DNA of 11,956 nt. It comes from Hemicentrotus pulcherrimus. Its lineage: Eukaryota > Echinodermata > Echinoidea > Camarodonta > Strongylocentrotidae. Location of the stretch: assembly GCA_003118195.1 (NCBI GenBank), contig BEXV01005376.1, positions 5,636 through 17,591 of the forward strand, given 5' to 3'. Below the pieces are notes generated by a model. That model worked only from the letters and a program-made list of their open reading frames with translations. It made no database searches and was not told the DNA's origin. This document shows, piece by piece, positions 1-7,740 of this stretch; the first letter of the stretch is position 1; each line of letters starts with the position of its first letter. Made by a program: the position numbers and the translations under genes.

Positions 1-507
1 ACTTCGTTGATCCGAGCTGTTTTCCCTTGATTTCATAATGGAAGTAGCATACTCTGGACCTTTCTGAGATCCAACTTCAAACGATTCGTAACAAACTTCA
101 GGAGTCTCATTTTTAATCGACGCATTGCCAATGTGTTTATTTTCTTGTCGATCTTTCATTTTCTTACATTGTAGAACAATGATTACAGTCCGTATCAGAA
201 TGAAAACAGAACCAGGAATGACGATAATCAGGGTTATATTACCAATACCGTCCCTCGTGTTTTTGTTCGGGGTGGCATTCTTGTTCTTTGGTGTGTGATG
301 TTTTGTTGTAGAGATTGATGTAGATCTACCGGCTGGTAATTGTTTTGAAGCTGTATACGATAATGTTTGTGGTCTATTTTGTGTCGTCTGTTTCAAAGAA
401 GTCGTTGATAGCGTAGTCGTAGAAAAGGAGGGTGGTGAGGGCTGAGTTGGTAGGATGCATGTGATCCTGGTCTTCTCCTCAATTTGCAGACAGAATTCTG
501 AAGGAAG
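1..507 (-). CDS. copy 1 stalk, membrane helix and proximal tail (after frameshift, partial)
   Basis: This frame has no ATG of its own and is the continuation of the copy 1 receptor after its 1-nt deletion. In order it holds a Thr/Ser/Pro-rich stalk with the shared motifs SLKQTTQN and PAGRSTSISTTKH, a membrane helix (NITLIIVIPGSVFILIRTV...), a basic stop-transfer patch (QCKKMKDRQ) and the tail start. The tail has VCYESF and PEYATSI, matching VRYESI and PEYATSI of copy 3. There are no stops between 507 and 1. An Arg lies inside the membrane helix where copies 2 and 3 have Leu. The rest of the tail is outside the window. Confidence 0.6.
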
Positions 508-1073
508 TCTGTTGATTTAGTGACACTAATCGAAAAATAAAAAATGTTTCCTTCAATTGCAGCAGTCGGATACGTGTTCCAGTTTAAAATCATGTATTTA
601 GAAAGCACCTGGCTTGTCAAATAATTATCCAGAGTACAAATCACTTTTATTTTGTGTGGATTTGAATGAGTTGCTATAATACAATTAGAACATCTAATGA
701 TGCGTAAGTCATACGAAAGAATTTCTTGGCCATATAAGTCACGACATTGGAAGGTAGCTGAATCGTTAATTCTAATGTTAGAAATGTGTATATTGTTAGA
801 ATCAGCCGGACCATTGTTGGTAACACCTTGTGTAAAACGAGGATCATTGATTGCAACGCCGTTCCAGTTGGCAATTAATGTTCCATTTCTATACCAGTTT
901 TTGTAGATATAATAACCAGGATCAGGTCGATAGCATCTGAGTGTGATATCATCTCCGATGTTAGCTAGTCTAAGTATTACATCACCTTCCACTCTATATG
1001 CAAGATCCACACAGAAAAGTAAAACAAACACAGAAACAAAAACACAAAACACCTGTGATCGAATGAACGCCAT
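393..1073 (-). CDS. copy 1 ectodomain fragment: signal peptide, V-like Ig, second Cys-rich domain
   Basis: Residues 1 to about 30 form a signal peptide with a Val/Phe/Leu-rich core. A V-like Ig domain follows: ITLRCYR carries the B-strand Cys, KNWYRNGTLIA the C-strand Trp, and NDSATFQC the F-strand Cys. The text before that Cys (HISNIRINDSATFQC) resembles the usual E-F region of Ig V/I sets. Possible N-glycosylation sites are NGT and NDS. After the CSNC motif comes a second domain with the KVICTLD Cys. The reading frame ends in about 40 out-of-frame residues rich in Pro, His and Arg. If expressed it would be a secreted protein of about 226 residues without an anchor. The ligand is unknown. 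Confidence 0.6.
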   Translation of the reverse strand: MAFIRSQVFCVFVSVFVLLFCVDLAYRVEGDVILRLANIGDDITLRCYRPDPGYYIYKNWYRNGTLIANWNGVAINDPRFTQGVTNNGPADSNNIHISNIRINDSATFQCRDLYGQEILSYDLRIIRCSNCIIATHSNPHKIKVICTLDNYLTSQVLSKYMILNWNTYPTAAIEGNIFYFSISVTKSTDFLQNSVCKLRRRPGSHASYQLSPHHPPFLRLRYQRLL

Positions 1074-1340
1074 ATTGGAACCAAGTTTAGTGAACAATGA
1101 AGACAAAATCCAAAACTAAGAAAGCAATATTAATTGAGAGTGTTTTCATCGCTACGGAACAATGCAAGTGAAGTTTTTCTCTCGCGGCGTCAATTTAGTA
1201 TCTGAAAGCATCGCTTTGATTTGTTTAAGACGGTGAAGTATCACATGGGTTTTTGACCATTTTCTGCATTCGATGATGTAGTTCCTGAACGCAATGGTAT
1301 ATGGCGGAAATTGTTTTGAAGCAGGTTGTATTATGAAAAA

Positions 1341-1357
1341 CGCGTGCGCAGGATTGG
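1341..1357 (-). promoter_or_regulatory. conserved promoter-like block of copy 1 (GC palindrome + CCAAT)
   Basis: On the plus strand this reads CGCGTGCGCAGGATTGG, so the minus strand carries CCAAT next to a CpG-rich near-palindrome. It lies about 270-285 bp upstream of the copy 1 ATG. The same pair is present in the same place for copies 2 and 3. The palindrome resembles NRF-1 sites, and inverted or direct CCAAT boxes are common in metazoan promoters. The promoter role is inferred from position and conservation only; I see no clear TATA box. Confidence 0.4.
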
Positions 1358-1450
1358 GCCGATTTGAAGAAGAGAACTTTTTTAGATGTTCTGAAACTTT
1401 TGTCAAAAACCTCATCACGACAAATCTTCGAAATATTTATTTCCCATCAT

Positions 1451-3190
1451 GTTTTGTCACTGTAGTGGCGTAGTATTACATTAATTTCTTGTGTTAGGTT
1501 CACGCTATATTGTAAAATGAATAAATTTGTCACATTGCTTGACCCGTACCTCCAGATAGCAATGATCGGTGTTCGAAAGATCATGGCGATTTTTATGTCG
1601 AATCTATTTCTGACGATGATCTCGATACGAATCCCATGCATGAACCTTTGGTACTCGTAATGGTAAAGAGTCTCGTATTTATTAATTTAAACAAAAAAAT
1701 CTGTAATGAACATGAAAATAACGTTACGTCACGTGACTCACGTCTGAAGTACTGCGGCGGAACCAGGTTCTAAAAGAATTCACTTTTATAGTACATGTCT
1801 TTCGTTTGTTAATAAAATATTATATATTATATTATTGAATTGTATTCTGCCCCCTTGAGTCTAGATATGTTAAGACTTCAACCTACTTGACAAGGAAATA
1901 ACACTTGTGTTGAAGTTGATCCATCGCCCGTCAAAACACATACGATCACTTAAAAGCCTAACGAAAACAAAATTGTATACATAGAAAGTATCTTGTCAGC
2001 ATTGTATTATGTATTTTTGAAGATGATTGGATATATTTTGACCAACATTGACACTTTCTCTAAGAAAGTAGGCATGACACGGATATTTTCAATATTGCAC
2101 AGAACATGAAGTGTTTTTTCCGTTATGGTAAATTAAAATGATGTCATTAACAACGTCATTAGAAGAACCTCTTGCCCAAATATATACAACGGAGAATACT
2201 GTTTATATGTTAACATTCTTTGCCATAAGAGCGGCACTAACTATTATTACTACTACACCTGTAATACAAATAATACAAATATATACCTCGATCCATTTAG
2301 CACTTTACATATTATTTTTACCCTGGTCGTGTGGTTCAGTCAAGCACACCGTGTACACCATCTCCAGCCGGGGGAGGGGGGGGGGGGGGGGGGGNTTACA
2401 TGTTCCTCATTTTTTTCTAAACATATATTTCCTTCTCCATATTTGAGAAGTATAGAAAACAACGCAAATGTTGTGTTTTATGCTTATTTATTTGCAACTT
2501 ATCATTTACTTTGGATTTTAATCTACACGTTGCGCTTGTAAAAAAAGGTTTTTGTTATACTCGTATGTTATTGAATTATCAGTCATCTGAGTACAGATTC
2601 ATATACACGTTTTTATCGACAAAATAATGGACCCATACCATTTGTTTAAGATAATATTTTTGTTATGAAATATCTAATAACGTTGGCCCTAGTTTAATAA
2701 ACCTACTTCTCATAATTCTCTTTCGCGATTAGGATTGTGGATTCGTAGATGCCTTCGTTAATATTTTCTCACTTACCTCGTGTTTCTAAGGTCGCAAAAG
2801 ACATACAAAAAACATAACATTACGTTTCGTTTCAAATGTCATGATTATAGGCCAATTTAGAAAATCCGGATTAAGACGAATCTTTTCCACTCTGGACGAA
2901 AGACCCAAAGTAACCTATTATTTTTACCTAGTGCACACATTTACAATATTTCTTTATGACTTGAAACATTTCTTTCTAATCCAAAGACTGAGTAATAGCT
3001 AATGTTAACAAAATTACATAGTATTAGTATGGTAAAAATATTAAAGATAAACTTTAGTACTGGTAATGCGATTGCATTGTGAAAGAAAAGGTGTGGAAAG
3101 GATAACAAACAGTTGATCATGTAGCATGTAAGTAAGTATTGGTGTGCACTGCAAGGTTCTGGAGTCATCAAAATCATAATAAATTAAGGA
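1451..3190. other. intergenic spacer 1, no gene seen
   Basis: AT-rich non-coding DNA upstream of copy 1. Open frames here are short, cross low-complexity sequence and look unlike any family I know. Blocks align with spacer 2: about 1480-1570 with 5877-5970, 1700-1905 with 6035-6227, 1920-2050 with 6560-6690, 2785-2930 with 7350-7500, and 2960-3050 with 7780-7865. Between about 2100 and 2740 I see no convincing counterpart in spacer 2, so this stretch, which contains the poly-G run, is either inserted here or replaced there. Confidence 0.6.
2370..2395. repeat. poly-G tract ending in an undetermined base
   Basis: Twenty-five positions that are all G except one A at 2375, followed by N at 2395. 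The last 19 bases before the N are uninterrupted G. Such tracts form G-quadruplexes and stall polymerases, so the true length and the join to 2396 are uncertain. Confidence 0.9.
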
Positions 3191-3934
3191 CGATGACTTT
3201 ATCCACTTCCTTTTACTTTGCTAAAATATAGAAATAAAACCATTTTATCTTCTTACACCTTTTTTGTAATACAAAATATTATAAAGTTCACGACATTCAA
3301 AGACATCGGCTCATGATTTGAGTTTTCATTAGAACCAACATATCATATCACCGTAAAGACTTAAGAAAACAGTCGTACACTCGTACTGTTTGTTCGCTCC
3401 AAATGATGGTATTATCTACAGCCATGAAAAATATTTATGAACGTGTCATACCAGCATTTACGATTTTACATCTCTTTTTAAGGTTTTAGTGAAAATTTAC
3501 AATAAAAAAGATGCTAAACATTCTAATAGCAGCCAATGGTGTGACAGGATATAAACACATTTTATGAACCCATTTTTCCTATCATGTTATATATAAGAAT
3601 TTCATGCTACACAATGTGTCTTAAATGTTCAAATTAGATCCTCCCCCAATAATCATCTTCAAGTAAGTTCTTTGTCCAAATGTAAACAGCGTTGGCTCGA
3701 AAATCGGCGGCTTCCTTGTAGGTGACTAATTTGATGAAATTAAAGTTCAAGGCAATGCACCCTAAACAAGAAGTTCATTCGAATTTGAAAAGTTAAAAAA
3801 TAAAGAAAAACAAGTTATTCGTTTTTTATTTTCTTGGTCTAATAAACCTTGGCATACAATGTATTTACACTAACTCCCTCGTTCTTAATTTGACTTCGAT
3901 TTCATTTTTAACAAACTAATTCTAAACGCGGGAA
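3191..3934. other. 3' flank of copy 2 (part of the duplicated unit)
   Basis: This stretch aligns with the 3' flank of copy 3. For example, the shared text around ATATCACCGTAAAGACT occurs at about 3344 and 8728, and CCCCAATAATCATC at about 3644 and 9023. It therefore belongs to the duplicated unit rather than to a separate locus. Relative to copy 3 it carries about 200 extra bases next to the gene (about 3734-3954), which include the duplicated C-terminal segment listed separately. A TTTATT at 3825-3830 gives AATAAA on the gene strand about 105 bp beyond the predicted stop of copy 2 and is a candidate poly(A) signal. Confidence 0.6.
3829..3887 (-). repeat. duplicate of the receptor C-terminal coding segment
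   Basis: These 59 bases match 3955-4013, the last coding segment of copy 2, at about three of every four positions without gaps (offset 126). On the minus strand it reads ...VSVNTLYAKVY followed by TAG, against ...VSVDVLYAEIY in copy 2. The tyrosine motif and a stop are both kept. Copy 3 shows no second segment at this place. It may be a relic of a local duplication or a spare last-exon cassette; I see no clear splice site that would use it. Confidence 0.6.
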
Positions 3935-4093
3935 TTAATATGTAATCGTATATATTTTCTTAGTCTTATAAATCTCGGCATACAACACATCTACACTGAC
4001 TACCTCATCCTTAGACAAGGTTGGTGTCTGTCCTGCTTCTGGAGTGGCCATTACGGTATTTCTCATGGGTCCTTCATCTGGCATGTCATAGAG
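3935..4093 (-). CDS. copy 2 C-terminal tail end, out of frame with the rest
   Basis: Beyond the 1-nt deletion the family text resumes in another frame: MPDEGP..., TLSKDEVVSVDVLYAEIY, then a short Lys/Thr/Tyr-rich end (ending TITY) and TAA at 3935-3937. VLYAEI fits the ITIM consensus better than the matching ALYAEI of copy 3. Copy 3 ends right after YAEIS, so copy 2 has about ten extra residues at its C-terminus. Confidence 0.55.
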   Translation of the reverse strand, partial: LYDMPDEGPMRNTVMATPEAGQTPTLSKDEVVSVDVLYAEIYKTKKIYTITY

Positions 4094-4772
4094 CGGAGTT
4101 CCTCAGCATCATCTCCTGATCCTGGCATCTTGACATTCTCATACTGGTCTCCTTGGTGAAGGGTATCCCTGTCCTGCTCGTGTTGAGTGACAATTGCACT
4201 GTTGCCATAGAGATGATCTGAATTGGAAGATCTACCGGTAGATTTTGATGTTGATTTTGACTCACGATTGGTTCCCCTCAATTCCGGCATGGCATATAGC
4301 GCGTCGTCGAGCGGACCTTCCATTCTTGAGATGGAGCTATCAGCGATCTTGTCTCTGGAATCGTAGAGAAAATTGTCAATCATTTCACCATTTTCAGGAT
4401 TATCTTTATTTCGTTGTTCCAAGCTTGTTTTCCTCAGCTCTTTAATGGAAGTAGTATACTCTGGACCCTGTCGAGATCCATCTTCAACTGATTCGTAACA
4501 AACTTCAGGCGTCTCGTTTTTTATGGACACAGTGCCAATGTGTTTACTTTCTTGTCGATCTTTCGTTTTCTTGCATCGCAGAAGAATGATTACAATCAGT
4601 ATCAGAATGAAACAAGACACAATAATTACGATGATTATGGTTATATAGCCATCCCTCGTATTTTTGTCTGAGCTGGCATTCTTGTTCTTTGGCGTGTGAT
4701 GTTTTGTTGTAGATATTGATGTAGATCTACCGGCCGGTAATTTCTTTGAAGCTGTACCGGTATATGATAATG
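4063..4772 (-). CDS. copy 2 stalk, membrane helix and tyrosine-rich tail fragment
   Basis: This frame follows the 7-nt deletion and has no ATG near its beginning. A short stalk leads to a membrane helix of about 22 residues (IIIVIIVSCFILILIVIILL) and then the basic patch RCKKTKDR. The tail contains VCYESV (fits the ITIM pattern [IVLS]xYxx[ILV]), PEYTTSI, ALYAMP, HLYGNS and DQYENV, then the acidic PGSGDDAEE. The frame then leaves homology after the 1-nt deletion and stops at 4063. In intact relatives such tails would recruit SH2 proteins (ITIMs bind SHP-type phosphatases, pYxN binds Grb2-like adaptors). This is known for vertebrate receptors and only inferred here. Confidence 0.65.
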
Positions 4773-5474
4773 TTTATTTTGCGTCGTTTGTTTCAAAGAA
4801 GTCGTCGACAGCGTAGTCGTAGGAAAGGAGGGTAGTGTTCGCTGAGTTGGTCGCATGCATGTGACCCTCGTCTCCGCCTCAATCAGCAGATAGAACTCTG
4901 AAGGAAGCCAGTTTAATTCAGTCACAGTAATCGAAAAAGAAAAGGTGTTTCCTTCAATTACAGCCTTTAGATATGTGTTTCCGCTTAAAAATATGTTTTT
5001 AGAAAGCACGTGGCTCGTCCAATAACTATCCAGAGTACATATCACTTTTATTTCATCTGGATTTGAACGAGTTGCTATAATGCAATTAGAACAGCTAATG
5101 ACACGTAAGTCATATGAAATAACTTCTCGGTAATGAAAGTCACGACATTGGAAGGTAGCTGATTCATGAATGCTGATATTAGAAATTCGTATATAGTTAG
5201 AATCACGATATCCATAAATGTTAACACCTTGTGTAAAACGAGGATCGTTGATTAGGACACCGTGATAGTTGGCAATTAATGTTCCATTTCTATACCAATT
5301 CTTGTAGTTATCATAACCAAGATCAGCTCGATAGCAGCTTAGTGTGATATCATCTCCGATGTTTGCTAGTCTTAGAATTATACCACCCTCCACTCTGCAT
5401 GCAAGATCCACACAGGAAAGTACAATAAACACAGTCTCAAAAACGCAAAACACTTGCGATCGAATGAACGCCAT
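4641..5474 (-). CDS. copy 2 ectodomain: signal peptide, V-like Ig, second Ig-like domain
   Basis: An open frame of 277 codons with a genuine ATG. Residues 1-28 form a signal peptide with core VFETVFIVLSCV. The V-like Ig domain spans about 31-126: Cys47, Trp60 in KNWYRNGT, and Cys110 in HESATFQC, a 62-residue loop between the cysteines. A second domain spans about 128-210, with Cys128/Cys131 (CSNC), Cys146 (KVICTLD) and Cys206 (TRVTC). Its core Trp is unclear. The Thr/Ser-rich stalk starts near 214. From about residue 234 the text is out of frame and the membrane helix is lost, so the literal product would be secreted. NGT and NIS are possible N-glycosylation sites. Confidence 0.7.
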   Translation of the reverse strand: MAFIRSQVFCVFETVFIVLSCVDLACRVEGGIILRLANIGDDITLSCYRADLGYDNYKNWYRNGTLIANYHGVLINDPRFTQGVNIYGYRDSNYIRISNISIHESATFQCRDFHYREVISYDLRVISCSNCIIATRSNPDEIKVICTLDSYWTSHVLSKNIFLSGNTYLKAVIEGNTFSFSITVTELNWLPSEFYLLIEAETRVTCMRPTQRTLPSFPTTTLSTTSLKQTTQNKHYHIPVQLQRNYRPVDLHQYLQQNITRQRTRMPAQTKIRGMAI

Positions 5475-5741
5475 CTTGGAACCAAGTTTACGAACAATGA
5501 TGAAAAATCCAATTCTAAGAAAACATTATTAGATGTGTTTTCACCGCTACAGAACAATGTAAGTGAAGTTTTTCTCTTGCGGCGTCAATCTAGTATCTGA
5601 AAATATTGCTTTGATTTGTTAAAGACGGTATTTAATATCGATCACAAGGACTTTTTACCATTGTCTGCGTTCGATGATATAGTTCCTGAAACTTGATGGT
5701 GTATGACGGAAATAACGCTTTGCAGCAGGTCGTGATGTAAA

Positions 5742-5759
5742 GCGCATGCGCAGGATTGG
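5742..5759 (-). promoter_or_regulatory. conserved promoter-like block of copy 2 (NRF-1-like palindrome + CCAAT)
   Basis: The plus strand reads GCGCATGCGCAGGATTGG. The first 10 bases are a perfect palindrome matching the NRF-1 core, and the gene strand carries CCAAT next to it. It lies about 270-285 bp upstream of the copy 2 ATG, in line with the blocks of copies 1 and 3, and this is the best-preserved of the three. Confidence 0.45.
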
Positions 5760-5859
5760 ACCGATTTTAAGAAAGGAACTTCTTTTGTTCTTCTGAAACT
5801 TATGTCATGTGACCTCGTCACGATATATCGTCGAAATATGTATTTTTCCATTATGTTTT

Positions 5860-6227
5860 GTTACTTATAATGGCGTACTATGTGTTAGGTTCACGATAAA
5901 TTGTAAAATGAATAATTTGTCAACTGTTACATTCCTTGATCCGTACCTTCAGATATCAATGATTGGTGTTTAACAGTGATCTATCTGTCACTCGTATTGT
6001 TGATTAGTCTCGTATTTATTAGTCTTAAAACATTTCTTAAATGATCATGAAGATCACGTTTCGTCATGTCTGAAGTGCCGCGCCACAGCCAGGTTCCAAA
6101 AGATTTCAGTACCTTTTTTTTCGTTTGTTAATAAAATATCATATTGCAACCGGTAAATTGGATTCTGCCCTCTTGAGTCTAGATGTGTTGAGAATTCAAC
6201 ATACTTAACAAGGAAATGACACTTGTA
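5860..6227. other. intergenic spacer 2, part homologous to spacer 1
   Basis: Non-coding DNA upstream of copy 2 that aligns with about 1460-1905 of spacer 1, with a gap of roughly 70-80 bp opposite 1575-1655. Landmarks shared by both are GTGTTAGGTTCACG, GTCTCGTATTTATTA and TTTCGTTTGTTAATAAAATAT. I see no gene in it. Confidence 0.6.
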
Positions 6228-6556
6228 TTCAATAGACCAGTTCATGGTTAGCACATTACTGCAATGACCCCAAATACCCACAGATCTTCAAAATATAAAG
6301 AGGTCCCACTTTGTACATTTTGAAACCATCACTCCTATAGCGATGGAGGTGCTATATAAATAGCCTTTGTTTCCCCTTTCAAAGAATATATTCCACCTGT
6401 GTATCATGGAGTACACTGATTATGCATGAATGAATAATGATTACATAACTTTCATGAGCACGTATCCAGTATTTCGTCTCAGTGTATTTCAAAATTTGTT
6501 CTGCAATGACCTTTATCTGCTCATGCTCAGACTGCAACCGTGAACTGGCTATTGAA
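6228..6556. mobile_element. MITE-like element with terminal inverted repeats
   Basis: The left end 6228-6253 (TTCAATAGACCAGTTCATGG then TTAGCA) is the near-perfect inverse of the right end 6533-6556, which reads TTCAATAGCCAGTTCACGGT then TGCA on the minus strand. The 329-bp body has no coding capacity. Spacer 1 aligns on both sides (ACACTTGT before, GATCCATCG after) but lacks the body, so it shows an empty site near 1905-1925. This fits a non-autonomous DNA transposon inserted after the units duplicated, or excised from spacer 1. I cannot define a clear target-site duplication or assign a superfamily. Confidence 0.75.
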
Positions 6557-6919
6557 AGTGGATCCATCGACTGTTCAAACATATACAACCACTTAGTAGC
6601 CTAACGAAACCAAAATTGTATCCATAGAAAGTATCTTGTCAGCATTGTTATATGTGTTTTTGAAGATAATTGGTTAAATTATGACAAACAATGACATTTT
6701 TTTTCTCAGAAAGTTGAATGGTATATATATTTCCAGTATCTCTAAGTATTTCCGTGTTTAATTGGTACTTAATAAAGAGAAGGTTGAGTTCTGGGAAGAA
6801 GTGAACAATAATTTGTGAGCGTTATTACTGTTATTATGCAAGTGTAGAAGAACATCAGAAAAAAAACGTGATCCCTGAAAAGCATGGCTCTTCAAATGCA
6901 TTCTTTTCTCTAAATATGG

Positions 6920-6966
6920 CATGTAACAGCATACAAATCCGTCCGATTTGTGTATGCTGTTACATG
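6920..6966. repeat. strong inverted repeat (hairpin)
   Basis: The left arm CATGTAACAGCATACAAATC (6920-6939) and right arm 6945-6966 are reverse complements except for two extra bases in the right arm, around a 5-base loop CGTCC. The stem is about 20 bp. It is not seen in spacer 1. It could be a foldback or MITE relic, or a transcribed hairpin; the sequence alone does not decide. Confidence 0.8.
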
Positions 6967-7634
6967 TTCATGTAGTCCCATGTACATCATTCTGTGTACA
7001 GTGCTTGTAACTTTACCAAGACTGGGCCAAATTTCTTATCATTTGAATGACTCCAGAACCTTGAAGCACATTTTTCTGATCGATTACACGGCCAACCCAA
7101 ATAGACAACTACTTTAAAAAGAAAGCAGAAAAATAAAAGAAGCAAGTTGTTCAAAGTTTCAATTAAATCTGACTAAATATAAGAAAGTTATGATGTTGTT
7201 GAAAATTGTAATCACTATACGTATGTACACTTAAAATTTGCTGAAGCGGTACTGTCAATGTGGTGTAGTGCCGGACTACTTTCCCATCTGTTCTAACATA
7301 TAAAATTACTTAATTGTTTTCTTCTTCTAATATTCATGGCTCAAGAAGGTCTATTCCTCGTGTTTTAGAGGTCGCAAAAGACGTAATACCATAAACTTGC
7401 GTAATCGTCTCATATGTCATGATTATAGACCGATTTAGAAAATCCAGATTAAGAAGGTTTTTTTTACATTCTTGACGAAAGGACCAAATAAACTTATTAT
7501 ATACAAAATGAAATCTTCGGAAGTATTATGATGCATTATATTATCTACTTTATAGATTATGTGTTATTATTACAAGCAGAAAAAATAGTTTTTCTGATGT
7601 ATATAATTTTTATTCCGTTTTTGTTATATACACT

Positions 7635-7740
7635 GCATTGTAAATTGATTAATAATGGTATATGTCTACAAACAGAATATTGATTTGTTACTTTGCATTG
7701 TAAATTGATTTATATGTTTATAAACAGATTATTTATGTAC
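7635..7740. repeat. 60-bp tandem duplication
   Basis: GCATTGTAAATTGATT occurs at 7635 and again at 7695, each followed by related text (ATATG...TA...AAACAGA). The second unit is slightly shortened. It lies in an AT-rich block without a match in spacer 1. Confidence 0.6.

Larger units (their letters stand above)
1..1073 (-). pseudogene. Ig-domain transmembrane receptor, copy 1 (partial, frameshifted)
   Basis: This is the leftmost of three tandem paralogues, and its cytoplasmic tail runs off the left edge. The start chosen is the ATG at 1073 (MAFIRSQVF...), which is shared with copy 2 and leads straight into a hydrophobic signal peptide. In-frame sequence just upstream has no ATG and only a TTG. 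The Ig ectodomain is open from 1073 to a TGA at 393-395, but homology to copies 2 and 3 switches frame near 508-516, where copy 1 has one base fewer. Beyond that point the stalk, membrane helix and tail are open to position 1 in the new frame. It could be a recent pseudogene, a truncated secreted protein, or a one-base sequence error; the base is not in a long homopolymer. Confidence 0.75.
3935..5474 (-). pseudogene. Ig-domain transmembrane receptor, copy 2 (full span, two frameshifts)
   Basis: This is the most complete copy, running from the ATG at 5474 to a TAA at 3935-3937. Compared with copies 1 and 3 it lacks 7 nt near 4772 (stalk) and compared with copy 3 it lacks 1 nt near 4094-4100 (distal tail). 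The frame arithmetic agrees: the ectodomain and tail frames differ by 2 mod 3 and come back in register if 7 nt are counted in; the C-terminal segment needs one more. Family length without the lesions is about 515 codons: signal peptide, two Ig-like domains, stalk, helix, tail of about 200 residues. The coding text is contiguous, with no intron. Two independent indels favour a pseudogene over sequence error. Confidence 0.75.

Noticed and set aside
697..906. Plus-strand frame opposite the copy 1 Ig domain, with similar ones at 4245-4445, 5344-5532 and 10342-10539
   Set aside because: These are antisense shadows of the receptor coding strand.
1728..1740. E-box palindrome GTCACGTGAC overlapping an AP-1-like TGACTCA, about 655 bp upstream of copy 1
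   Set aside because: Not kept at the matching place in spacer 2 (near 6055), and short motifs like these occur by chance.
2138..2446. Plus-strand open frame of 102 codons
   Set aside because: It runs through the poly-G tract and the N, has low-complexity composition, and no recognisable domain.
2941..3177. Minus-strand open frame of 78 codons with hydrophobic stretches
   Set aside because: The homologous block near 7780-7865 does not preserve it, and hydrophobic text is expected from AT-rich DNA.
4760..4780. Programmed ribosomal frameshift joining the copy 2 ectodomain to its helix
   Set aside because: The shift is explained by a 7-nt deletion compared with copies 1 and 3, and no slippery heptamer conserved between copies is visible.
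5821..5830. Palindrome CGATATATCG upstream of copy 2
   Set aside because: Only 10 bp and not conserved in copies 1 and 3.
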